Shown one piece after another: positions 1 to 4,918 of a stretch of 6,074 nt of DNA; positions within the stretch are counted from its first letter, which is position 1; every line of letters starts with the position of its first letter. The notes beneath the pieces were generated by a model, which did no database searches, was not told the origin of the DNA, and worked only from the letters and a program-made list of their open reading frames with translations. Source of the DNA: Bdellovibrionales bacterium. Lineage in GTDB: Bacteria > Bdellovibrionota > Bdellovibrionia > Bdellovibrionales > UBA1609. The position numbers were made by a program, and so were the translations under genes. The stretch covers positions 1-6,074 of the forward strand of contig JAGRAG010000345.1 in assembly GCA_020435025.1 (NCBI GenBank), written 5' to 3'.

Positions 1-42
1 TTTAAGCTTCTCATCCATCTTCTTACACTCCTTCCAACCCAT
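1..42 (-). CDS. IS481-family transposase, N-terminal fragment cut by the window edge
   Basis: Only the first 14 codons are present, reading MGWKECKKMDEKLK on the minus strand. IS481-type transposases (DDE integrase-core enzymes that cut and join insertion-sequence ends) commonly begin with a WKEC-x-x-MDE-x-L segment leading into a helix-turn-helix, and this matches well. The start at 42 is preferred over an in-frame ATG at 57 because GGGAGG lies about 7 bases before it and because family members start near the Trp. The catalytic DDE domain would lie left of the window, so intactness cannot be judged. The adjoining 61-117 stretch has the features of this element's end. The identification rests on a short peptide plus that context. 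Confidence 0.65.
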   Translation of the reverse strand, partial: MGWKECKKMDEKLK

Positions 43-60
43 TGGAATCCCTCCCATTTT

Positions 61-117
61 GGAAAAGTGTAAACTATGTCTCCGGTATAAAATGTAAACT
101 ATGTGTCAGGAAGGACA
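61..117 (-). mobile_element. Terminal region of the IS481-like element with internal direct repeats
   Basis: Directly upstream of the transposase start are two copies of TGTAAACTATGT (68-79 and 93-104), spaced 25 bp and followed by CTCCGG and GTCAGG respectively. Repeated units of the TGT-n-ACTATGT-CTCCGG kind are typical of IS481 element ends, where they probably bind the transposase. The outer end is placed at about 117 because reading inward gives TGTCC, and IS481 ends begin with TG. The opposite end lies outside the window, so neither the inverted repeat nor a target duplication can be confirmed. Confidence 0.5.
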
Positions 118-173
118 TTTGATACATTACAGACGATCAGTAAAGAATTAGTAAGCTTAGGTGAATTTCTCAT
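99..173 (-). pseudogene. Truncated ORF whose start overlaps the recombinase stop
   Basis: A minus-strand ATG at 173-171 overlaps the recombinase stop codon as ATGA, the arrangement of translationally coupled genes. The frame reads MRNSPKLTNSLLIVCNV and then enters the presumed insertion-sequence end near 117, stopping at 101-99. It may be the beginning of a second gene of the recombinase element that was cut off by the insertion. No family is recognisable from 19 or so residues, and chance is a real alternative. Confidence 0.25.
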
Positions 174-340
174 AATTCACCCACTTCCATTGCGTTCTGC
201 ATTTTTGCAATTCCCTCTGGAGTCAAATGAGTATAAGTTTCCATGAATTCTTTTACTGAAATCCGAAGGCATTTACAGATTAAATGCTGTAGATAACCCT
301 GCTCAGCAAGTCTCTAAATCAGCTCTGGATCAAATTCAGT
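170..340 (-). pseudogene. Decayed tyrosine recombinase (phage-type integrase), C-terminal remnant
   Basis: The minus strand from 313 to 170 encodes a 47-residue tail containing RLAEQGYLQHL, then ISVKEFMETYTHLTPEG, then KMQNAMEVGEL and a stop. The segment around TYTHLTPEG is the classic C-terminal motif of tyrosine recombinases, in which the Tyr is the nucleophile that attacks DNA. The expected LGH just before it is reduced to LR, and an in-frame TAG (316-314) interrupts the frame directly after FDPELI. Beyond about 340 the similarity fades, so the catalytic Arg/Lys part of the domain is gone. The gene is non-functional and marks an old integrated element. The neighbouring insertion-sequence end lies about 50 bp past its stop. 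Confidence 0.6.
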
Positions 341-476
341 TCTATCGCATAAACCTTATTCTGATCGGACTTTTTGATTCGACCTAAACAAAGTTTGACC
401 GAAAAGTGAAACATTAACTCTATCTTAAAATAGCTTTTTCCTATTTGGCCGATACGGAAGTAAAGAGAGGCTTTTA
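341..476 (+). promoter_or_regulatory. Leader region of the four-gene block; weak promoter candidates
   Basis: This stretch contains no gene that I can support. It should hold the promoter of the lipoprotein gene starting at 477. A TTGACC (395-400) is a fair -35 element, but the downstream -10 candidates are poor: TCTATC at 419-424 with an 18-bp spacer, or TATCTT at 421-426 with a 20-bp spacer. AGAGAGG at 464-470, six bases before the ATG, is a good ribosome binding site. No operator or riboswitch is apparent. Confidence 0.3.
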
Positions 477-797
477 ATGTCAAAATACATTCTTGTTTTT
501 ACTATTTTAATTGCAGGATGCGCGACTTCATATCAAAAAGAAGGCTTAAGTGGTGGATATAGCGACATTGAAGTTGGAAAAAACAAATTCCTCGTTACGT
601 TTTCTGGAAATGGATATACTGGAAGGTCTAGAGTTCAACAGTTTGCCTTTCAGAGAGCCAAAGAGCTTTGCGTTGAAAAAGGTTTTAAATCATTTGAACT
701 AGTAAATAGAGATGACCAAACTTCACACACCCCAAACAGCAACGGATACATAGTTAGCCGCTCCAGAGCAGAAATCGTAATTACTTGTGTTAACTAA
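477..797 (+). CDS. Small outer-membrane lipoprotein, CC0125/CC1285 family
   Basis: This 106-residue protein begins with a lipoprotein signal peptide: a Lys, a hydrophobic stretch, and the lipobox IAGC with the acylated Cys at residue 15. Ala follows the Cys rather than Asp, which favours sorting to the outer membrane. The mature part has GGYSD (26-30), FSGNGYTGR (42-50) and then an amphipathic helix FAFQRAKELCVEKGF (56-70), the pattern of the CC0125/CC1285 family of small lipoproteins of unknown function. Cys65 and Cys104 could form a disulfide. AGAGAGG lies six bases before the ATG. It is first in a same-strand block of four envelope genes, and its stop codon is part of the next gene's ribosome binding site, so the two are probably co-transcribed. 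The family assignment is from motif recall. Confidence 0.75.
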   Translation: MSKYILVFTILIAGCATSYQKEGLSGGYSDIEVGKNKFLVTFSGNGYTGRSRVQQFAFQRAKELCVEKGFKSFELVNRDDQTSHTPNSNGYIVSRSRAEIVITCVN

Positions 798-805
798 GGA
801 TTAAA

Positions 806-1507
806 ATGACTAATTTGTTTAAATACCTTCTATTTCTATTAGTTGCGACCGCTTCGACCGCGCAAGAATCAAATCAAGTATCCACGGAAAATAAAGAGCA
901 AATAAGCATTGAAGAACGGCTTAAGAGACTTGAACAAATAGAACACGAAAAAAAAGAAAGTAAAAATCTGCACACACAAAAAGAACCAGAAAAGTCGTTA
1001 AACGACTTTAACGATAGGCCATATCAGGACAGAAGGTATGGAATATTCATTGACCTAAGTTCAACAAAAGCTACTTACGATGACAACTCCTATGCGGACG
1101 AACTAAAACTAACGACATCTTTCCTTTTCAATTTTGAAAGATTTGAAATAGGGCCAGTTTTCTCGACAATTACCAAAAGCGACTCTTCAAATAACTCAAC
1201 AAAGGGATCTGGATTCGGAATTTATGGCGTATTCAATATAATCCCAAATAAAAAAGATGAAAAATATGTTCCCTACGTTGCTATTGAAGCAAACACAGGT
1301 TCTTCAAATGTTATAAAATCAGGGTCAACTACATCTATAAACTTCTCTGGAACATATTTAAGTGTAGGAGTTAAGTTTTTCCCAATAGGAAATAACGCCT
1401 GTTTTTACGCAGACTATACTGCGGGAACACAAAATATAAGTTCTAGCTCAGTATCAGGTAGCGGCGACATTAGAGGCCTCGGCCTAGGAATTGCGGCTTA
1501 TTTTTGA
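806..1507 (+). CDS. Exported protein with charged helical N-terminus and outer-membrane beta-barrel-like C-terminus
   Basis: This 233-residue protein has a signal peptide, MTNLFKYLLFLLVATASTA, with probable cleavage after Ala19. Residues about 30-65 are rich in Glu, Lys and Leu (EERLKRLEQIEHEKKE) and look helical or coiled-coil. From about residue 77 the sequence alternates polar and non-polar residues in short strands separated by Ser/Asn/Gly turns, ending in GLGLGIAAYF with a terminal Phe. That ending resembles the signal recognised by the BAM machinery, so residues 77-233 are probably a barrel of about eight strands. TAAGGA (795-800) lies five bases before the ATG and overlaps the upstream stop codon, indicating coupling. 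No close family is recognised. A surface-protein barrel with a periplasmic helical stalk is the inferred architecture. Confidence 0.75.
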   Translation: MTNLFKYLLFLLVATASTAQESNQVSTENKEQISIEERLKRLEQIEHEKKESKNLHTQKEPEKSLNDFNDRPYQDRRYGIFIDLSSTKATYDDNSYADELKLTTSFLFNFERFEIGPVFSTITKSDSSNNSTKGSGFGIYGVFNIIPNKKDEKYVPYVAIEANTGSSNVIKSGSTTSINFSGTYLSVGVKFFPIGNNACFYADYTAGTQNISSSSVSGSGDIRGLGLGIAAYF

Positions 1508-1516
1508 GGGAATGGT

Positions 1517-2248
1517 GTGGGATCAAGAAACGGAAAGAGAAAAAACGGAAACAAAAAAAATGTCGGCAAGAATAATCAAGAAATTCTTGAAAACAGAAAG
1601 CTGCGTGAATCAACAAAAAAATTAGGCGATCAAAACAAAGTTCTCGCAGATAAGAACAAATCTTTAGAGGCTAGAATAACAGCTCTTGAAAAAGTAATTA
1701 GAGAAAAGGATGAAGAGGTACAAGAGTTAGCTAATACAGCGGCCGTAGTTCAACAAACAGATGCTGTTACTATTCGTCAAGAAAAATTCATCGAACAAAT
1801 TTTCAAAGAAATGAATGATAGCATTGAATACAAAACCCTAAACGATCATGAGCGTCTACAAATGATGATTGATGCTAAAAAGCAGCTTAATGATGAAGAA
1901 CTTAGATACTTAAAAGAAGAGCAAGAAATTTATTCTAATAGTCCAGAAGCAAAAGAGACCACTGCTATCAACAAAGAAAAAAGGTGGGCCAGAATAATAC
2001 TACTGATCCTTGGAATAACTCTGGTCATTGTAGGATTTGGACTCTTAATTTACGGTCAAAGTATATGGATTGGGATGCTTTCGATAGCAATTAGTGGATT
2101 TTTTATCGTAACTTCTATTGGGCCAACAATTAGTCCTGAGGAGACTGAAAATATTGAAAGACTTTCAAAGGTTTTTAACAGCAGCATTAATATTACCGGA
2201 CAAACACCTGAAAATACTAGCCTTCCTGTAAAAACTGAAGAGGATTGA
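1517..2248 (+). CDS. Coiled-coil protein with two C-terminal membrane segments, unknown function
   Basis: The start is GTG at 1517: the preceding gene's TGA (1505-1507) is in the same frame, no in-frame ATG lies between, and GAGGG (1506-1510) sits six bases upstream. The 243-residue product has a very basic N-terminus (residues 1-20, many Lys/Arg/Asn), a strong coiled coil at about 24-75 with heptad-spaced Leu/Ile/Val, a second charged helical part at 85-150, two hydrophobic segments at about 159-179 and 183-202, and a polar tail. Basic residues before the first segment (KEKRWAR) suggest a hairpin anchor with both ends in the cytoplasm. Only 9 bp separate it from the barrel-protein gene, so it is in the same operon. 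A basic coiled-coil region tethered to the inner membrane could bind nucleic acid or a protein partner, but this is inference; no family is recognised. Confidence 0.75.
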   Translation: MGSRNGKRKNGNKKNVGKNNQEILENRKLRESTKKLGDQNKVLADKNKSLEARITALEKVIREKDEEVQELANTAAVVQQTDAVTIRQEKFIEQIFKEMNDSIEYKTLNDHERLQMMIDAKKQLNDEELRYLKEEQEIYSNSPEAKETTAINKEKRWARIILLILGITLVIVGFGLLIYGQSIWIGMLSIAISGFFIVTSIGPTISPEETENIERLSKVFNSSINITGQTPENTSLPVKTEED

Positions 2249-2301
2249 TGATTTTTCCGATATATTATAGTATGCGTAAGCAGAGGAGTTACTTTAAATG
2301 A
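2248..2301 (+). CDS. Possible 17-codon coupling peptide between the two membrane-protein genes
   Basis: An ATG at 2248-2250 overlaps the upstream stop (TGATG), and the frame reads MIFPIYYSMRKQRSYFK to a TGA that overlaps the next ATG as ATGA (2298-2301). GAGG lies four to five bases upstream. It would bridge translation from one gene to the next exactly. The peptide is hydrophobic and aromatic, then basic. The same bases also resemble a promoter (see the promoter entry at 2250-2274), and 17 codons free of stops can occur by chance. Confidence 0.2.
   Translation: MIFPIYYSMRKQRSYFK
2250..2274 (+). promoter_or_regulatory. Promoter-like element shared with the acetyltransferase gene upstream region
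   Basis: The stretch GATTTTTC, then CGATAT, then TAGTATG recurs almost unchanged at 4871-4893, in both cases followed 9-12 bases later by GAGGAG. A TATTAT at 2263-2268 is a good -10 element, but no good -35 element lies 16-18 bases upstream. It could give the last gene of the block its own expression. Confidence 0.3.
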
Positions 2302-2630
2302 TAGACCAGCTTATTTTAAAACTAGCAATTTGGTATTCATCTCCTGTGTTTGTGTCTGGATTAGGTTACTATATTAACGAAAAATACGGTGTTTCCAATC
2401 TAATTTTAGCCCCAATTGCAGCTCTTTTTATGGTTTATTCCTTTAAAATGTTTTTAATAGTGTGGCAACAAATTGCCGAAAAAAAGAGGCAGCGAACAAT
2501 TGAGAAATATAGAACTTCCAACTACAAGCAACTTAAGAAAATGTTTATTGCAAACCCTCAAGAAGCAGCATTTTTTATTAAAGTTAGAGATACAAACAAT
2601 ATGTCTGGATCACATGTTCAGCTGAATTAA
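2298..2630 (+). CDS. Small inner-membrane protein with two membrane segments, unknown function
   Basis: This 110-residue protein has hydrophobic segments at about 4-25 and 33-57, joined by a short loop (NEKYGVSN), followed by a strongly basic stretch EKKRQRTIEKYR (61-72) and a soluble tail ending NMSGSHVQLN. The positive-inside rule puts the tail in the cytoplasm, so the N-terminus is probably there too. GAGGAG (2283-2288) lies nine bases before the ATG. It follows the coiled-coil membrane protein by 49 bp and is directly followed by a terminator, so it is the last gene of the block. The soluble part includes FIANPQEAAFFIKVRD, which I do not recognise as part of a known domain. Confidence 0.7.
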   Translation: MIDQLILKLAIWYSSPVFVSGLGYYINEKYGVSNLILAPIAALFMVYSFKMFLIVWQQIAEKKRQRTIEKYRTSNYKQLKKMFIANPQEAAFFIKVRDTNNMSGSHVQLN

Positions 2631-2655
2631 AAATCACCCCTGTTATTTAGATATC

Positions 2656-2692
2656 AGGCCACAAGGTCACCCTCGGGTGGCCTTTGTATTTT
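2656..2692 (+). terminator. Rho-independent terminator of the four-gene block
   Basis: AAGGTCACC (2663-2671) pairs with GGTGGCCTT (2676-2684), nine pairs including one G-U, around a CTCG tetraloop, followed by TTTGTATTTT-like sequence to 2692. It begins about 30 bases after the stop codon. An alternative helix is possible: AGGCCAC (2656-2662) is a perfect complement of GTGGCCT (2677-2683), so the same right arm can pair with two left arms. Confidence 0.75.
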
Positions 2693-2916
2693 CAAGCACA
2701 AAGCCTCATCCATGAGGCAAACAAGCCCTTCCAAACCTTGCCTGTCTTCGCCCCATTGCTAGCTCGCGGCAGAAAGAAACTTTAGGCGGATAGATTTTCA
2801 CACGACCGTCCACATTTTTCATGAAACGTTCCCCAATGAATAGATTTACCTGTGATTTGAGAATAGAGTTCTTTTCCGAGAGAGTCCTCTCAGAATGACA
2901 AGTAAGAGTTATTTTT
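2693..2916. other. Intergenic stretch with palindrome and inverted-repeat arm, no convincing gene
   Basis: No gene is supported with confidence. The stretch holds a perfect 16-bp palindrome with a 2-base centre, GCCTCATCCATGAGGC (2703-2718), a GAGAG-AGTC-CTCTC hairpin near 2880, and the left arm (2805-2819) of an inverted repeat whose partner is at 2962-2976. On the minus strand, 2822-2706 could encode a 38-residue basic peptide (MKNVDGRVKIYPPKVSF...RACLPHG) that ends inside the palindrome, but it has no ribosome binding site. The base composition is less AT-rich than the genes to the left, consistent with foreign or element-derived DNA. Confidence 0.4.
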
Positions 2917-2976
2917 GTGCGCTCAGTACCTTAGTAAGGCGGCTCTTTAAGTGGTATACAAAAAAACGTGGACGGT
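2805..2976. repeat. Inverted-repeat pair with 15-base arms
   Basis: ACCGTCCACATTTTT (2805-2819) is the reverse complement of AAAAACGTGGACGGT (2962-2976) at 14 of 15 positions. Outward, TTTCA continues on the left arm after a 4-base interruption, matching TGAAA on the right. In RNA the arms could form a long helix around 142 bases. It may reflect an element terminus, an inverted partial duplication or a long-range RNA pairing. Confidence 0.45.
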
Positions 2977-3200
2977 GAAATATACCAGTGCTAGCTTAAA
3001 GCAGAAGAGAGTGGACAGGAGCCGGTGTCAACCTTCTCAAGAATGAAGTGGGCCGCATGAGAATTGCTACGGTTACTTTGGAGTCGAAGACCAGAAGCTC
3101 CGAAGCCAAACGCCACAACGGGCGAGATGAACACGTCACGATAGCCAAGATGCGAAAGTGAGTAAGGCCCTATATGGGCTGAAGTAGTACCCTGGAAGAG
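2917..3200 (+). ncRNA. Structured RNA, probable 5' remnant of a group II intron
   Basis: The stretch starts with GTGCG, the conserved 5' end of bacterial group II introns, and continues with GGCTCTTTAAGTGGTATAC, which resembles the opening of domain I. Possible helices are dense: CCTT/AAGG (2929-2932, 2936-2939); TGGTATA/TATACCA (2952-2958, 2981-2987); CTTTGGAG/CTCCGAAG (3076-3083, 3098-3105, one G-U); CGCC/GGCG (3111-3114, 3121-3124); GCCC/GGGC (3167-3170, 3176-3179), plus a GCGAAAGT tetraloop-like site. It has no long open frame and is richer in G and C than the genes to its left. Full introns continue with a reverse transcriptase/maturase in domain IV and a conserved domain V hairpin; neither is seen before 3290, so splicing is unlikely. 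Another structured RNA class is possible. The 3' boundary is approximate. Confidence 0.5.
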
Positions 3201-3289
3201 AAATTTTTGTGTGCAAATCTACAGGTAATTCTAAAAGCGTCGGTAACGTCATTTAGTACAACCTGACCATCTTAAAAGAAAGGACAATA
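3201..3289 (+). promoter_or_regulatory. Upstream region of the VOC fusion gene
   Basis: The only promoter candidate is weak: TTGTGT (3207-3212) with TCTAAA (3230-3235) at a 17-bp spacer. AAAGGA (3279-3284), five bases before the ATG at 3290, is a good ribosome binding site. ATTTTTGTGTG (3203-3213) echoes ATTTTTGTGCG at the presumed intron start (2911-2921), which may be chance or a duplication. Confidence 0.3.
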
Positions 3290-4129
3290 ATGAATCCTCT
3301 TAAAGAGTTACGTAAATACATTGGAAGCTATAAAGGAGACGGCATCAATCACGAACAGCAGCCTTTTAGCGGTTACCTTTGCCTTTCTGAGCTATTTGAT
3401 AGTAAGGGAATGGAACTTGAATTTAAAGCTATCGGGAAAGACGGCACTATTTATCATGCCGAAAAGTCCGTTATAGCTCCCGGTATTGATGAAAATCTAT
3501 ATCTTTGGAATCTCAATACCAATTCAAACGGCATGATTCCCCATCTTCTTAAAAGCACTCAACCACGAAATGGCAGTCAAAGTACATTTTTGTTTGGCTT
3601 TAACAACATAGAAAATCAAGACGCCTTTCGCGAAGAAATCGCCATCGATCTTTGGTCTAACGGAGAAATTTCTTATTCCTATTCCTGGGGTCTTCCTGGT
3701 GGGAATTTTGAAGAGCGATCCGGGGCAAAAATGAAACGCTCAACCGTCGATCGCATCAATCACGTAATTGCTATGGTAGAAGACATGAATCGATCCGTTG
3801 AATTTTATCGTGATACCGTTGGCCTGAACCTAAAGTTTCAGTCAGATAACTGGACGGAATTTGAGGCGGGTTCTGTTATTTTTGCCCTGCACGGAGGGGG
3901 CCAAAAGCCCAAAGATGGTAGAGATTTAAACGATCCCCACAGCAGTGTTGCTGGAACAGCTTCCATTAGTTTTGATGTTCCAGATGTAAACGTGGTTTAT
4001 GAGAAACTTTCAGGCCAAGGTGTACCCTTCACTCTTAAACCGACAGCTCGTGAAAACGAAAGCATCCTCTTAGCCGTTGCGACTGATCCCGATGGTTTTG
4101 AACTATGTTTTGCTCAAAGGCTTTCGTGA
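3290..4129 (+). CDS. Two-domain protein: lipocalin-like N-terminus fused to a VOC (glyoxalase-fold) domain
   Basis: This 279-residue protein has no signal peptide, so it is cytoplasmic. Residues about 1-150 (LKELRKYIGSYKGDG ... LFGFNN ... DLWSNGEISYSYSW) alternate strands and turns like a small lipocalin-type or DUF1579-like barrel; this part is only a fold guess. Residues 153-276 are a vicinal-oxygen-chelate domain: DRINHVIAMVEDMNRSVEFYRDTVGLNL opens it (in parts 153-165 and 166-181) and DPDGFELCFAQ (267-276) closes it. His158 and Glu271 sit where metal ligands lie in the family, and His201 or Glu190/192 may add another. VOC proteins include glyoxalase I, extradiol dioxygenases and antibiotic-binding or -modifying proteins; the substrate cannot be told. 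The stop overlaps the next gene's GTG start, so the two are coupled. Base composition is less AT-rich than in the block to the left. Confidence 0.8.
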   Translation: MNPLKELRKYIGSYKGDGINHEQQPFSGYLCLSELFDSKGMELEFKAIGKDGTIYHAEKSVIAPGIDENLYLWNLNTNSNGMIPHLLKSTQPRNGSQSTFLFGFNNIENQDAFREEIAIDLWSNGEISYSYSWGLPGGNFEERSGAKMKRSTVDRINHVIAMVEDMNRSVEFYRDTVGLNLKFQSDNWTEFEAGSVIFALHGGGQKPKDGRDLNDPHSSVAGTASISFDVPDVNVVYEKLSGQGVPFTLKPTARENESILLAVATDPDGFELCFAQRLS

Positions 4130-4797
4130 AATCGTTAATATTGATTCTGGCGATTTTTACCTATGCCTGTGCTTCTTCTACCGCTACCCATTCCTCCAAT
4201 TACGTATCTTGCCTTGAGGACGTCGTTCGACAGGAAGACCGCTCGAAGGAACTAGCCAAAATGGTTCAGGAGGATCAAAACGATCGAGTGGATTTCTTTA
4301 AAAAGTCGACTGATGAACTAGTCAAGATACTAAAAAAGGATGAACAACGACGACGTCGAGTCGGTGAAATTTTCGGTGAGGGATGCTTTAAAAACGCAGA
4401 AGACTTCGCAGCCGCTGCATTAATTTATCAGCACGGCAAAGTACCGGATCATTTCTTTCAAGCTTTTTTATGGGTCAAACGATCTGTAGAGCTAGGTGAC
4501 GCTTCCCAAAAGCGACTGATGGCATTGGCCATTGACCGCTATCTCGTAAGTTCTGGAAAGAAGCAACTCTTTGGCAGCCAAGCTTCAAAACCCGATACAA
4601 ATCCAAAGACTTGTTGGTGTATCGAACAGATAGAAAGATCTTTTCCCGACAAACTAAGATCGGAGATCGCTGGAAAGTCCTTCAACGAGGTCTTTAACTG
4701 GCTAGACGACCTGAATAAAGACCTCAGTTGCCCAAGGACTGAATGTCAAAAAAAATTAGAGGCTTCGCCCAAAGGGACTGTACCAGGATTTTGGTAG
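4126..4797 (+). CDS. Probable lipoprotein resembling the DUF6624 group
   Basis: The chosen start is GTG at 4126, which overlaps the upstream stop as GTGA and has AAAGG (4116-4120) five bases before it. An in-frame ATG at 4105 lacks a ribosome binding site and would put MFCSKAF before the signal sequence. From GTG the 223-residue protein begins MKSLILILAIFTYACASS, a lipoprotein-type signal with Cys15, although Thr at -3 makes the lipobox imperfect. A charged helical part (30-80) follows, then the conserved-looking core AAALIYQHG (96-104), AFLWVKRSVELGD (113-125), AIDRYLVSSGKKQLFGSQ (135-152). DUF6624-type proteins have a similar QHA...DRxL...G...Q-YGTQ series; their function is unknown. The tail has Cys163/Cys165 (CWC) and Cys202/Cys207, possible disulfide or metal sites. 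It is probably periplasmic and co-translated with the VOC fusion protein. Confidence 0.7.
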   Translation: MKSLILILAIFTYACASSTATHSSNYVSCLEDVVRQEDRSKELAKMVQEDQNDRVDFFKKSTDELVKILKKDEQRRRRVGEIFGEGCFKNAEDFAAAALIYQHGKVPDHFFQAFLWVKRSVELGDASQKRLMALAIDRYLVSSGKKQLFGSQASKPDTNPKTCWCIEQIERSFPDKLRSEIAGKSFNEVFNWLDDLNKDLSCPRTECQKKLEASPKGTVPGFW

Positions 4798-4819
4798 TTC
4801 TTATATAGGATTTTCGACT

Positions 4820-4857
4820 GACTCTTTTACTCAAATGAACTGAGAGTTCTTTTTTTC
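4820..4857 (+). terminator. Rho-independent terminator after the lipoprotein gene
   Basis: GAACT (4837-4841) pairs with AGTTC (4845-4849) around a GAG loop and is followed by seven T (4850-4856). A wider alternative pairs ACTCT (4821-4825) with AGAGT (4843-4847). The stems are short, but the T-run and position 20-60 bases past the stop support termination. Confidence 0.6.
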
Positions 4858-4870
4858 TATTCACTCAATG

Positions 4871-4902
4871 GATTTTTCGATATCCTTAGTATGTTCTATA
4901 AT
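4871..4902 (+). promoter_or_regulatory. Promoter of the acetyltransferase gene
   Basis: A perfect TATAAT (4897-4902) lies 16 bases before the ATG at 4919. The -35 region is weak (TTTTCG at 4874-4879 with a 17-bp spacer). Such a close -10 gives a very short leader, with GAGGAG (4905-4910) as ribosome binding site eight bases before the start. The upstream GATTTTTCGATAT and TAGTATG are shared with the element at 2250-2274. Confidence 0.55.
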
Positions 4903-4918
4903 GTGAGGAGACGGCACA

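Noticed and set aside
1512..1616. ATG at 1512 opening a short frame that overlaps the coiled-coil gene
   Set aside because: It stops after about 34 codons and is out of frame with the long coiled-coil protein; the GTG at 1517 has the better-spaced GAGGG and a long coding frame.
2703..2718. Palindrome considered as an attachment site or part of a CRISPR-like repeat
   Set aside because: It occurs once, with no spacer-repeat series and no second copy elsewhere in the window.
2706..2822. Minus-strand 38-residue ORF beginning MKNVDGRVK and ending RACLPHG
   Set aside because: It has no ribosome binding site, overlaps a palindrome and an inverted-repeat arm, and matches no family I recognise; noted in the intergenic entry only.
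2821..2898. Plus-strand ATG with about 25 codons (MKRSPMNRF...)
   Set aside because: Too short, no ribosome binding site and no recognisable sequence.
3203..3213. ATTTTTGTGTG compared with ATTTTTGTGCG at the intron start, considered as a target duplication
   Set aside because: The match is 10 of 11 and largely a T-run; too weak alone to define element boundaries.
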